Below are positions 34,701 to 46,604 of a stretch of 64,000 bases of DNA, one piece after another. Each line of letters starts with the position of its first letter. Position 1 is the stretch's first letter. The notes beneath the pieces are model-generated. The model did no database searches. It was not told the DNA's origin and worked only from the letters and a program-made list of their open reading frames with translations. This stretch comes from Malania oleifera (taxonomy: Eukaryota; Streptophyta; Magnoliopsida; Santalales; Ximeniaceae). A program made the translations under genes and the position numbers. The stretch lies in contig NC_080424.1 in NCBI RefSeq assembly GCF_029873635.1, positions 48,501 through 112,500 of the forward strand, given 5' to 3'.

Positions 34701-34860
34701 GGTCTATTCGCTTCATCTAGGTGATTTGGGTAAGAATTCATATAAAAAGATCTAACAAAGTTTTATGTTGGCTGTCAGCTACCTAACACAACCCTGCTCC
34801 TTTATCCGGGCTTGGGACCGGTTGTGTATACAAAGACTTTATGTAACACAGGTAGAGTAC
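31767..34860 (-). mobile_element. Near-full-length RTE LINE
   Basis: The minus-strand 3' end is at 31767 with a CAACAACAAC tail (TTG repeats on the coding strand) after the typical CCCACTAGGTGGGGTTGG 3' sequence. It runs through reverse transcriptase and endonuclease to a 5' leader near 34860. Length about 3.1 kb fits plant RTE elements. No clear target duplication was found. The truncated copies at 8075, 18745 and 38616 belong to the same broad family. Confidence 0.88.
32008..34716 (-). pseudogene. RTE ORF: endonuclease and reverse transcriptase, broken
   Basis: The apurinic-type endonuclease begins at 34716 (RLATWNIRTL, KINLVCLQEMKW) and decays through 34100. A linker with KRNWYKILQ and YDTLYTNLDTKEEEKDIYRLA lies at 33772-33376. 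Reverse transcriptase occupies about 33150-32350 with [29 protein letters not shown], the catalytic block LLADDIVLID (usual FADD has Leu for Phe) and KNKTEYMKCNF. The C-terminal LYGSECWATKKQ is at 32283-32008. Several stops and shifts separate these pieces. The protein would nick DNA and reverse transcribe its own RNA at the nick; this copy cannot. Confidence 0.88.
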
Positions 34861-35914
34861 ATGTGTGAGTGTTTTTTTTTTAAGCTAACTTATTTCACAA
34901 AGACAGTTTTCTAAGTTACACCCTACAACTAGTAGAAATTACTCACACCATACAATGCATTAAAAAAATTTTAAAGCATACAATTTTGAGTGTGCATCCA
35001 AGCTAGACTAAAATCCACGCAATAGTACTTTTTGAAAAAAAAAATAATAATTTTTTTTAATATTCCAAGACTTGCAAATGAAAATAGAAAAAACAAATAT
35101 TAAGCCTACAAATCCTAGACAAAAAATCACCACAACTAGCCAACTATTGGAAAAAAAAAATTTAATACAGCAATAAGAAAAGAAATAACAAGAAAGGAGA
35201 AGATCTCACTAGTGTTTGAAACTAAAAAGGTGAAGACAATTGCTTGAAAATACCCTTTGATGCAGGAAAATTGATGCTGGTAACGAGAATCAATTGAAGA
35301 ATATTTAAGCAACGAGGAATTGCAAGGATTCTTCAATATAACAATCAAATTTCGTATTTCATTGACTAGACATGACTCTTCAATGTATTTGCAATTTAGT
35401 GAACCCCAAATAGCAATCATGTTTATTGAATTCTCTGAAGTGCCTCATGCAATAGTTGAATTCATTATATTTCAAAAGAACTTTTCTTAATCTTGCATCT
35501 ATTAAATTTCATGAACCATGCCAATGCCACTAAAGCTCATAGATCCCTATATTCTTTCTATATATTGTGTGCACATATTTGTAGCCAAACTTTTGCTTTA
35601 TATTTATGAGTCTAGAAAGACGGCCTGAAAACTCAGATGTTTGAGAATAAGTTGTTCAATTTGGAAGTACTCGATAATATGAGAATGACATTACCTTGTC
35701 TATAGTTACAACTCTCTTAGAGACAAATACAAGGGGTTTGTATCTTTTAATTCGATAGCAGAAAAGTCATCAAACAGAAGAGATCGCAGAGAGAGGATGA
35801 GGCATCCAATTAAAAAAAATCAGAAATGAAGAATATCAAAGAGTTAATCAAGGCTGCCTTCCTGTCCATATGGATATCGGACAGCGATAGACCCTCAAAA
35901 CCCCCAAAGAATGC
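34861..35914. other. No gene identified
   Basis: AT-rich spacer with homopolymer runs. The minus-strand frame at 35136-35420 has no domain. Confidence 0.35.
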
Positions 35915-38890
35915 GCTCAAAAGGAAGCAGAAAAAGTAACTTCCTCCCAAATAAAGTTCAAAGAAGTCTTTTGGTTTTTAAAAATCCTAGCATTCCTTTC
36001 AAGCCAGAGTGCCCACAAAGCAAATACAATGCAAAATCCGAAGTTTCTTCTTGTTCTATCTTTTGCAAAACCCCAAAATTTAACTGCTAAGAACTTTTGA
36101 ACAGACAGTGGAGCCACCCAATCATCGCCAAAACTGGAGAACAGATTAATCCACAAAGACCTCGCCAACCTATGAAAATGAATGACAATTTGTTTCATTC
36201 CCCTCATGGCACATCACACATACATTGGGCCTAAGATCCGTATGAGGCTCTTAGCTTGTTGCGAGTCATTTGTTTTAATCCTGTTAAGAGCCAAAGTCTA
36301 AATGAAAGCTTGAATCTTAAAAGGAACTTTAGCCTTTCATATAATATCATCGAGATGGAACAAACTAAGATTTAGAGATTTTGTTAGAAGAATGAAAAGA
36401 GACTTTGAAGAAAGGGCCCCAAAGGATCCCCTATCCAAAGCATGTCATCCCCCTCATATCTATATTAAAAGAATTTAGAACACTCAAAGGAAAGTGAGCT
36501 TATCCACCTCTCTCTCATTGAGACTCCTAAAGAAATGGAGGTCCCAAGACACGAGACCTCCCCACAAGGACAAAATATGAAATTGGTGTGTTATGGATGG
36601 AAGAAAATCTATGTAAGTGTGGCACTACACATTCCAATGAAGTCTCATCCACCTAAATATCCTCCCAAAAACGAACCCAATCACTAGGGCCCACAGTGGA
36701 ATGAGTTAGGGGAAAAAGATAATTGGATACTTGGGAAGCAAATTCAAGGGATCTACATAAGTGACAATGCTACTCCCCTTAGTATCCCATCCATTCTTGG
36801 GAATACCATACCTACTCTTAATTACCTTGTGCCATAAGAGTTGACTCTAAGGGGAATCTCCATAACCATTTTCTTATTGGGGAAATGTTCTTTAAAAACA
36901 CATTACCAAGCCCAAGAATCGCCCAGATTTAGGTCTTCTAACTACTTCTCAGCTAACAAGGTGATCCCTCTTGTCCTTTCCATAACTAGACCATGAAAAA
37001 TCTCTCATTAATTTCTCCAAGTTCCCAACCATTTTCATGGGAATTTTAAAAAAGGAAAAAAAAAAATAAAAGGAAATATTAGAGAGGGGAAGCATTAATG
37101 AGAGTAATTCTAACTCCCAAAGAGAGACAAGCCTTCTTCCATCTCTCTAATTTCATCCTAGATCACCTTGTTACAGAAAGCGACAAACATGGGGTTACCC
37201 CAAAGGAAGCCCAAGATACAAGATAGACTAGGCCAAAATATCATACCCCGCTAGAGATCTAAAGGCCTCTAACTCCCTACTGTTTAGATTAATGCTTGCT
37301 AAACCACTCTTAGAAAAATTTATGTTTAACCTTGACATCTTCTAAAAAATGCTCAACGAGTAGAGAACCTTAAGAAAATTTCCAACTATGTTTTCTAGGA
37401 AAAAAAGTTGTGTCATCGGCAAATTGCAAATAAGACACCTCAACCTCATCCCAAACAACCACAATGCCCCTTATCGCACCTTAGTCCTAGGCACGAAACA
37501 CAAACCTACACAAAGCATCCACTATCAGTGGAAACCGATCCTTGGGCTAGCCATTAACTTAACATATTAGCTGAACTAAGGCATCCTTTTAATTCATTTA
37601 CACCACAAAGGCCCAAAGCCCATTTTAACTAACACATTTTTTAGGAAACCTGAATTGACCATATCATAGTATTTTTCAAATTCTAAGTTGAAAATAATGC
37701 CCTTTTTACCCCTTTTTTTTTCATGTCCTCAACCACCCCATTTGCTACCGAGATGGCATACGAGGTTTGTCTTAACTCCGATTCTTTAATCATATTTGTC
37801 CTTCTCCTACTTCTAGCTACCCTATAAAACAATCTATAGTTATAGTCCTCTTCCTCAGTCCAACGGACCCTAGATTTTTTTATGCCACCTCCTCTCCCCT
37901 TAACAAGAACACTTCCAAATCATTATAAAGGTGAACTCTCCTCACTCTATCTTCCTCTACGAACAAATTGCATTCCTCCAATCTATCCAACACAATCTAT
38001 CATTCAAGATGTTATTTTTTTTTTTCTCCTTGATATTCCCAAACTCCTCTTTGTTCCCAACTTGACTCTTTATTTGGAAAACTAATGCTTTCTAATCACC
38101 TTAAAACCTTCTCAACCTTGAGCCTATCACTCCTTCCACCAATCACAAATTGTCTTTCTAGGAAAGGTGCATCAACCACATATTTCAAAACTGAATGGAG
38201 TCCGGCTCCATTGAATGGATTGGACTCCAAAAGGATTTGACTATGAACAGAAGTGGGTCTGACCACCACCTCTTGTAGGATATTCAGAAGTAGCTCTTCC
38301 TAACCAATCGTGAAGAGGAATTGACAAGGCCTGTCTTTCTCTTGAAGCCACCCAAATAAAACAACCATTATTTAATGGCGCATCGATGAGACCACACTCC
38401 CAAATAAAAGAATGAAATCTCGTCATGCTACTATTCACCTAGGAAACATTCATCTTCTCCACTGAAGCTTGAGTAATATTGAACTCACTTCTCACCACCC
38501 AATGCGGAAGTCCATTTCTTGAAAAAAAAAAAAAGCTATAATGTTGAGAGGAAAGACTAGGACCATACATAGAAGGGGACCACCAAATCCTAACACCCTT
38601 AATCTTTAGCAAAATCAACAACAACAAAACAACAACAACAACAACAAGCCTTAAGTCCCACCAGGTGGGGTTGGCAACATGAGTTCTTTTCTACTAATTC
38701 ATTGGATCAAAAGCGTTTTCCTCTTTTGGATTAAGGGCTGTTAAATCCTTCCCCACTACCTCATTTCAAGCTATTTTAGGCTTACCCCTACCCTTTTTCA
38801 TATCCCAAGCCACTAATTGACCCCCGAAGCCCCTAGAAAAGGAAAAACCCACTCTCTGAATCTTGAGTCCCAAATGCTCCTAAAGAGCAA
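35915..38890 (-). pseudogene. L1-type LINE ORF2, decayed and interrupted
   Basis: Read right to left: endonuclease pieces near 38880-38800 (GASGG-like), then 38600-38540 (WWSPSMYGPS), then 38438-38241 (FIWECGLIDAPLNNGCFIW). Reverse transcriptase follows with GIIFNLEFEKYYDMVNSGFL at about 37730-37640, the catalytic QFADDTTFF near 37420, then LGLLWGNP and a KKACLSL-like block near 37190-37090. The zinc-knuckle/RNase-H-like end is at 36207-35917 (FGDDWVAPLSVQKFL, FALWALWLERNARIF). Domain order is intact but stops and frame changes occur throughout. An RTE 3' end sits inside the endonuclease at 38616-38799. The long tail of frames supports one ancestral L1 rather than scattered pieces. Confidence 0.82.
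38616..38799 (-). mobile_element. RTE LINE 3' end inserted in the L1
   Basis: CAACAACAACAAGCC, CCCACCAGGTGGGGTTGG and the following 130 bp parallel 31767-31940 of the larger RTE copy. L1 endonuclease reading continues on both sides, so this 5'-truncated RTE landed in an existing L1. No unambiguous target duplication was seen. Confidence 0.8.
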
Positions 38891-40559
38891 ATAGGTGGGA
38901 GAGGTTGTCGTCAAGTGCTACTAATTGGTTCTTTAATGGATTTTCGTTGTTTCTTTGATGTTTGGGCAGGGCTTTTGAGTTTATGTTGGTAATTTGTGAT
39001 ATTGGTTAGGGATTCGTTCAACAAAGGTTGAGAAGCTATTGGAATTAGGGCATGGATGGAAAGTAAAGAAGTTTTGGGTTTTTGCTCTTGGGTTTCAAAT
39101 GGTCATGAATGGTGCTGTTTTGGGAAAGAATTTAGTGTGTTGGTTGGATCTTCTCTTATTCGCAATGTTGGTGGAGTTGAAAGAGAAGTGTTATCTATGT
39201 GTGGAGCTAAGTTGTCTCAACGAGATAAGACATTGCAGGGGAAGGAAATTATCGTTATAACAATGTCTCAAATGTTGTCTTGGCAGTAGAGATTAAACAC
39301 TATTTGATAATTGTGGGGAGGGGGAGGATTGCAAGAGGAAGACCATGGGATTTCATTGTAGGGAGCAAACAAAGTTCAGCTTGAGCTTAAGTCTCCCACA
39401 ATTGAGATGTCTAGGGTTTTGGCCGGAGACGCAAGGTTTTAGAGATGTCTAGGGTTACCTGTGGGGAAGATGGGTTGATGAAGGCGGAGTGGTGTTGCTC
39501 TGGTTCTCTTGTGATTGTTTTGGACTTGGGACATATTGTGGATAGGAAGGGATATGTGTTAATTATTTATTGGGCCAGCTTATTGATTGAGCCTATAATC
39601 AATTTGGATGTTTGAATTTGGGCTAGCATGATGAAGAGAGGAGAAGGTTGGCTATTTGCAATTGAGCCATTTAAATTAGAAGACACAAATTCCTAATGAC
39701 AAAGCCTAAGAGGATTCTGCAAGGAGGGGCTCCAAGCTTTTTTACCTCGTTTGAACCAAGCGCAAAGTCTTTGTTAGGAAATTCAAAATTTTTTTTTAGG
39801 GAAAATCTACTAGTGAGGAAGTAAATCCTAACAAGTTTAAGGGCCAAAATTTTTACGTTGGTTTGAATGCAGTGTAGTTGAGTGTTGAAATGAGAAAAAA
39901 ACTTGAAGACAATGAGTTAATTTGGGTGAGAACGGAATAAATTCTAAGAAGAGATTTAAGAAGAAGTGTAAGCATATAGGAAGAGCCAACTGTTTAGAAG
40001 GGTGAGACAAGTGAGAAGGCTCGTATTTGCAAAGAATTTGGGATATGTTATGGACAATGAAAAGGTACTATATAAGCTTTAGTGAATTTGATTGTGATTG
40101 GGGTTTGCTTTTGGATGAGTTTCGGAGTATGGTTATGCTTCTGATTCATCTGATATGCTTGAGGATTTAATGTATGTGCTACCACCTCCCATCGAGGGAT
40201 TGGAGATGATTAGCATTTTTGAAAATGATGGAATTGAATCAAAGCAAATGGTAAAGATGAAGTCGTTCTCGTTTTTGTAAAGGAGAATTATGGGAAGGAT
40301 TTTCAAGATCAGCATTTGATGGATAATTTGGGGTCACAATTGTCTGATGGTGGAGGAAACAAAATTTGGCTTCATGGTGGTAAAACTAAAGCAAAGAAGG
40401 GTCAAAGGGAATTAACAAATTTGAAGTGGTTGGTGATAGTGGTAAGGGTTTAAAGAGGGGATTTCTTGGTTAATTATTGTTCGTATTTAATTTATTTATA
40501 TTATTTTATTTTTTTTGAGGATTTCATACTATTGCCTAGGTTGTAATCTCTTTCTCTCT
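38891..40559 (+). other. Unassigned region, possibly LINE-derived
   Basis: The + strand is G/T-rich with two overlapping open frames (39039-39260, 39056-39289; for example WVFALGFQMVMNG) but no domain I recognise. It lies between two L1 pieces that both read on the minus strand. It may be an L1 ORF1/leader in inverted orientation or spacer. No gene is claimed. Confidence 0.25.
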
Positions 40560-41031
40560 CTATCCCACCAAAAGTGGTTTTACTCCACTTCCCAAGCAGG
40601 GCTTTATTGAAAGTAGGGAGGGATTTCAACCCCAAACCTCTTGAACAAATGGGTTGTTTGACTTCTCGTCATCTAACAAGGTAATATTTAAACTCCTCCT
40701 CTAAGCTACCCCAAAGAAATGTTCTCTGAATTCCCTCCAATCTCCTAGCAATTAAGGCCAGTAAGGGAAAGAGGGACATGAAATAAACTAGAAGATTCTT
40801 CAAAGTGCTCCTAATGATGGTGAGTTTTGCCCTTTTCTGATAAGAAGTTTCGTTTCGTTCCTGCCACTCTCCTTTCAAACTTTTCAATAATAGGGTTTGG
40901 GAATCCTTTGTCTTTGAATTTGGCTCAGAGGGGGGGGGGGGGAGACGGAGGTAATTAATGGGAAAGGATCCCATCTTGCAATCTAGAATCGCTTGTATGT
41001 TTTGTATTTGTAGTTTCTCCTCTTTTGCCAA
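40560..41031 (-). pseudogene. L1-type LINE reverse transcriptase C-terminal fragment
   Basis: The minus strand 41031-40669 reads LDCKMGSFPINYLRLPPPPS, then KRAKLTIIRSTLKNLLVYFM and ARRLEGIQRTFLWG, the thumb-region signature of plant L1 (GSFP..YLGLPLG, RLTLIRS.L.NLP.YFMSL, IQRDFLWGG). The Pro run has replaced the LGLPLG end; the complementary G run (40930-40942) encodes it. It is a separate piece from the L1 at 35915-38890, where this segment also exists. Confidence 0.8.
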
Positions 41032-41965
41032 GTGGTTATTGGATTATCTGAAAACTTAATAATGCAAATAGTTGGTTTTATTGGTTTTGTTCTTGCTTTT
41101 GTGGATTTGATGAACGGTGGTGCTGACTTAATAGTATATTTAGTCACGTTCACATAAGTTATTTTAGCGACACTAATGTCATACTTTGAATTTTGTGGGT
41201 TCTTATAAAAAATTACTTTGAATTATTGGGTCTAAACATCTCAGAGATGCTTATTTCAAATTTGCTTCAATTGTTATGGTTTTATCTTTGTCGAGATGCT
41301 CATTTCCAACTCATTTTGTTTTTCCATTGAAAACAATCTTGTTGTAGAAGCTTTTGATTGAAACAAGTGAAACCCCTTAAAATTCAATAACCAAATCTTT
41401 GTAAGATGAATGGTTTCAAAAAAATGTATTGTTTTGTTTTTTGTTTTTTGTTTTTTCTTTGGTATATGTGCGCTGCTTATATTGTATGTTATGTAATGAT
41501 GATCTGTCCTTGTGCCTTTTGATTGCTGATTCCTTTTACAATCATATATTGTACATGCCCATTCTACTAGTTCTGTTAAAGCACACAAAAGATTAAGCTG
41601 CCCTAATGTATGGACTATGGTCCATTAGTTTGCTTGTAAGTCAATTCCAATAACATGCCACTTTGCTAGTTTGCTTACCAATAGTCAAGTTTGGCAAGAT
41701 GAAATTGGCTGTAACTGTAAGAGTTAGAATCAACCAAACCCATCCGTGTAAATAAATTTCATTGACATGAAGAATTGATTCATGGATTGAGTTTATAGTG
41801 TGGCCTATTTGTTTATGCAAATCAAACTTTTTAAATCGTTGTAATTGTGAAATCTTTCCCCCCTGTTTTCAGATTTTCAAAACTTAGCCTGAAACTGTTT
41901 TATATACTGAGAATTTGAATTTAACAGTATAGTTTGATATGTGTGTTTCGGGATTTCTTAGAAGG
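41032..41965 (+). promoter_or_regulatory. Upstream region of the TPR gene
   Basis: AT-rich sequence with no transposon signal, ending with CTGTTTTCAG (41861-41870), a possible leader-intron acceptor, about 95 bp before the start codon. No clear TATA box was assigned. A second in-frame ATG lies at 41939. Confidence 0.3.
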
Positions 41966-42136
41966 ATGGCATCAAATATGATTGAGAGAGCTCACCAGAT
42001 GTACCGAGAGGGACGACACCATGAGGCGCTAGGGTTTTACACTGAAGCGCTTGCGATAGCAAAGATGAAGGTGCAGAAGATTGCACTTCACAGTAATAGA
42101 GCCGCTTGCTATTTGAAACTGCATGATTTCAAGAAG
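41966..42136 (+). CDS. TPR-repeat protein, first coding exon
   Basis: The exon encodes MASNMIERAHQMYREGRHHE, then ALGFYTEALAIA and KIALHSNRAACYLKLHDFKK, one and a half tetratricopeptide repeats: helix pairs with the spaced A-x-x-x-Y/G-x-x-x-A-x-x-x-Y/F pattern and the HSNRAACYLKL second-repeat signature. It ends AAG|GTTTGA, a donor at 42137. TPR proteins are scaffolds, often chaperone-binding; the partner cannot be told from this part. The start is set at 41966 because MASN... is the natural beginning; ATG 41939 would add nine residues. A complete copia element begins 224 bp into the intron and no further exon was recognised after it, so the rest lies outside the window or is lost. Confidence 0.75.
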
Positions 42137-42360
42137 GTTTGATCTTGATCCATTTTATAAATATGCAAAACACACACACAAAGAACCAACAACTAATGTG
42201 TATCATGTGTTAGTGTCATAGGAATAATGTCACACTTCACACCACACCTCATTGCCGTAGTGCCCAATATAGGTAAGGATGCTTTCCAGGTTCATGTTGA
42301 AGTTTCTGTAGCAAATTCCTTTGAAACAATGTTAAAACTGCTGCCATTGTCAATAATGAC

Positions 42361-42527
42361 TATTATGATTTGATTAAAATGAATGACCTAACTTGAAGAT
42401 AGGTCTCTTCCTCTATTTATAATACAAATTAAATACATTCTAATGACAATAATACTCTTATTAACTCTAACTAATTAACATAATAGCACACTCAATAATA
42501 ATACTAAAAGACATATAACCTCTGACA
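42361..42527 (-). repeat. Copia 3' LTR
   Basis: On the minus strand it begins TGTCAGAGGTTATATGTC directly after the purine tract (AAGGGGGAG, 42528-42536) and ends at the ATGAC duplication. It parallels 47846-48016. The outer edge reads CATAATA rather than the TTAGCA of the other LTR. Confidence 0.88.
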
Positions 42528-42756
42528 CTCCCCCTTAAACTAGAGCATAAATGTCACATGCTCCTAGCTTGTTACCAATGAATTTAACACGAGCACCCTC
42601 CAACGCTTTGGTAAACAAATCAGCAAGCTGCATGTCCGACTTCACATAAGCAGTTGTAATGATCTTCTGCACAAGTTTCTCCTAATGAAAGTGACAATTA
42701 ACTTCAATGTGCTTCGTCTGCTGATGAAATACTGGGTTGGAAGAGCAACTTGATTA

Positions 42757-45700
42757 TCACATATCAAGTTCATGGGCTGAGAATGCGAAAACCCCAATTC
42801 TTTTCAACCATACAAGTTCATACGTAGTGTGAGCCATAACTCTATATTCTGATTCAGCACTTGACCTCGCTATCACAGTTTGTTTCTTACTCTTCCAAGA
42901 AATCAAATTACCACCAACCAAGATACAATACCCGATGGTGGATCTTCGATCGGAAAGCGATCTAGCCCAATCTGCATCTGTATATCCATAGATATAAGTG
43001 CGACCCTGATCACAATATAAAAGACCTCTCCCAGGTACACCTGGGAGAGGTCTCAAGATGTGAATTATTGCATGCTAATGACTTGCCCTCGAAGAATCTA
43101 GAAATTGACTCACAACACTTGTTTGCAAAAGATATGTTCGGTTGAGTAACTATGAGATAATTCAACTTTCGAACAAGTCTCTGGCATTGTCTAGGATTAG
43201 GTAGCAAATCAATCATATCCGACATTAACTTGTTAGGATCCATGGGTGTATCGATTGGTTTAGATCCCAACAAGCTAGTTTCATCGAACAGATCAAAAAC
43301 ACGCTTCCTCTTTGACACAACAATTTCGATACGAAATTTGGATAGTTTTATACTCAATAAGCATTTCAACAGTTCCAAATCTTTGGTTTGAAACATAGTT
43401 TGCAGAAAAAGTTTGAGACTCTGAATACTTTTATCATCATCAACTGTAATAAGAATATCATCCACATAAACAACAAGAATGATCCTACCCAATGAAGTAT
43501 GATGATAAAACACGAAATGACCCACATCACATTGTCGAAGACCAAACTCAAGTACTGCAACACTGAAACAACCAAACCATGCTCTGGGAGACTGTTTTAA
43601 ACCATATAAAACCATTTTGAGCCGACACGCTAAGCCTGACTCCTCTAAAGTAACAAACCCAAGTTGTTGCTTTATATAAACCTCCTCCTCAAGGTCACCA
43701 TGCAAGAAGGCATTTTTCATATCTAGCAGATACAGAGGCCAGTGACAAGTAGTAGCTAAGGAGATGAATATGTGTACCGATGTAAGTTTGGAAGTTGGAG
43801 AGAAAGTATTAGAATAATCTTGACCATACACTTGAGTGTATCGCTTAATAACAAGACAAACCTTTAGACGAGCCACATAACCATTAGGGTTGACTCTCAC
43901 AGTGTAAACCTAGCAACAACTGACCACAAACTTGTTTGGAGGAAGAGGTACCTAGTCCTAGGTACCATTTTCAATTAAAGCGCTCATCTTTTCAACCATA
44001 GTATCCCTCCGCCTAGAATGGGCTAAGGCTTTTGAAACAGATTTAGGAAGGGTAGTAGATGATAAAGCAGTAACAAAACAATAATAGGAGGGTGATAAGG
44101 AGTCATAAGAAACATTGTTGGAAATTTGTGTTTACCTTTTTGAACAGCGATAGGAGGATCAGCATCATGGGAAGTATGATCATCAGACAAGGAAACCAAA
44201 GGCATGGTAGTAGAAGTTAAAGGGGACTCTCTTCCTTGGAGCTTTTGTCGTGATACACCTTCAAATTAGGATGGTCAAGAAGATGAGAAGGACTCGAACT
44301 ACATGGAGACTCGATGTAGAATCTAGAAGATTAGGCAAAGGAAGAGACTCATTGAGCTCAAAAGCGCTCAGTGACTGGGTGTAGTAAGGTGTAGACTCAA
44401 AGAAGGTAACATCGGCAGAAGCAAAGAAGCAATGTAGCACATGACTATGATAGCGATATCCCTTTTAAGTATATGAGTAGCCTAGAAGACACATTTTATA
44501 GCACGAGGATCCAACTTGTCTGCCCCAGGAGTTGTTGATGAACAATGTACACATATCCAAATATACGAGGAGGAAGAGAAAATAAAGGTGAATTAGGAAA
44601 GAGAATGGAGTATGAGATTTTTACCACTAAGAAAAGAGGATGGGGTTCTATTGATTGGATAACAAACAATAAGTACAACATCACTCCAAAACACTTTAGG
44701 TACATGCATTGATAAAGCAAGGTGCGACGTGTGAGTGATTTCAAGATGTTTATTTTTCCGCTCTGCAACCACATTTTGTTGGGGAGTGTGGGCATAGGAT
44801 GATTGATGATCAATACCAAATTGAATCATATAAGTAGTGAATTGTGCATTGAAAAACTCTTTAGCATTATCACTTCGAAGTATTGGAACTGGCAAACCAA
44901 ATTGAGTTTTATTTTAGAACAAAGGGTACAAAATACATGAAATAACTCAGAACGATCTTTTATTAAATATAACGAAGTCATTCTTGAATAATCATCCACA
45001 AAGGTTACCAAGTACTAGAAACCTAACTTGGACACAACCTTGCTAGGACCCCTGACATATGAATGAACTAACATAAAAGGACTTGAAGCCTGTTTATTGA
45101 CTCAGGAAGCGAAAGAAACACGATGGCACTTTCCCAACTGACAACTCACAATCGAGACTAGACACAGAACTCAAACTAGGAACAAGACATTTTAACTTTT
45201 CCAATGAAGGATGACCTAGGCAACAATGAATTTGGAAAGGTGTGGCAGCAGCAGTGCTGACGGTAGATGGAGATAATGGCTCAAAGTGATAAGAGTCCAC
45301 CAGCTTCACACCCTCTGCCAATCGTCTTCCTCGTTTCCAAATCTTGAATAATCACAGAATCAGAGAAGAATGTCATTGAACAATTCATAGATTTAGTAAT
45401 TTTGGGAATATATATAACCTAAGGAAGAGAAATAGAAGAAGTGGAATTTACAGTCCCAATTCCCTCGACTACAATAGTGGATCTATCAGCAAGAGTAACA
45501 TGAGGTAAATTTGCAGGATATTGAAGAGGGGAGAAAAAGTTAGGTATACGTGTGATATGATTAGTGACAGCGGAGTCTATTACCCAAGTACTAGGAGGAG
45601 AAGTACTGGATGACAGGCATATTGTGTGATAACCTGTTTGGGCAAGAAATGCAATGGGAAGAGAAGCTTCTTGGGATGCTTGATACTGCTGCAAATTGGA

Positions 45701-46604
45701 ATACTCTTCCTCTGAGATAGATACAATATGTTGTCCCCCACTTGACCCCAAAGGTTAGGAGTCGGTGGTGGCTGCATTGGCTGCCCCCAAAGGTGTGAAG
45801 TTAGTGGTGGCTGCATTGGCAACAAGTGAAGGTTTGTCGTAAAGATCCCAACACTGCTCAATAGTATGACTATTCTGTCCACAATGAGTGCACTTGCAAG
45901 GAGTACCTTTGCCTCGTTCATCTCTACGACTACAACCACTCGAACTACCACGATAACTTTTGCAGTTGTTGAGAGAACTTGAATCAACCTTGTTTAACAA
46001 AGGCTGCCCTCTCAGAGCCAGATGCAAGAGTAGGAGAATGCGTGCTAAGGAAACATGAAGGACACAAGAATAAACTTTTGCAAATGATGGCAGGTTGACA
46101 CTATTGAGTATATGGGATTGAATTGCCTCAAATGCAAGTCTCTAGACTTGCTAGAACATAAGGAACTGCCATCTGCTCGCTTTGCTTCTGCATCTTACAA
46201 ACATCGGCAGTTTTTAGGTTGCACGACATTAAGCTCCTCATGAATACACTTCATCTCTCCCAAATAATCTGCAATACTCCTATCTCCTTGTTGTAACTGA
46301 AAGTACTCCTGGGATAAATCATACATACGTGTAATGTTACTGGAGTATAGAAGTTTGGCATAATCCCAATTCTCCTTGAATGTATACACAACCGTGCAAT
46401 TTGTGGCTCCATCAAATTCCCTAAAAGGGAAACAATCAAGGCGTCTTTCTGAACCTGCACGCCTTTCGTATTCTCCACAGAAGAATTAGATTGGAGCAAG
46501 TGGTCAGATTTCCCTAATCTTGCTAAAAAAATTCGAACAGCTTTATACCATTGAACAAAGGTCTTTCCATCCAACTTTTGAGTCATTATTTGTGGCAGCG
46601 ACAA
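42757..46604 (-). pseudogene. Copia gag-pol polyprotein, broken by a few stops and shifts
   Basis: Gag starts near 46604 (MSLPQIMTQKLDGKTFVQWY) with a zinc knuckle CTHCGQNSHTIEQC near 45920. Protease has the WVIDSAVTNHIT active site (DSA for the usual DSG) near 45575. The integrase shows an HCCLGHPSLEKL zinc part near 45240, the catalytic DDYSRMT near 45000 and RSDNAKEF with a downstream Glu near 44880. Reverse transcriptase (43900-43010) has LLDMKNAFLHGDLEEEVYIK and the catalytic VVYVDDILIT. RNase H (43056-42757) has YTDADWA, ISWKSKKQTVIARSSAESEY. Frame changes near 43050, 44490, 45400 and 46250 and stops between the blocks break it. All domains are still readable, so decay is moderate. Confidence 0.9.
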
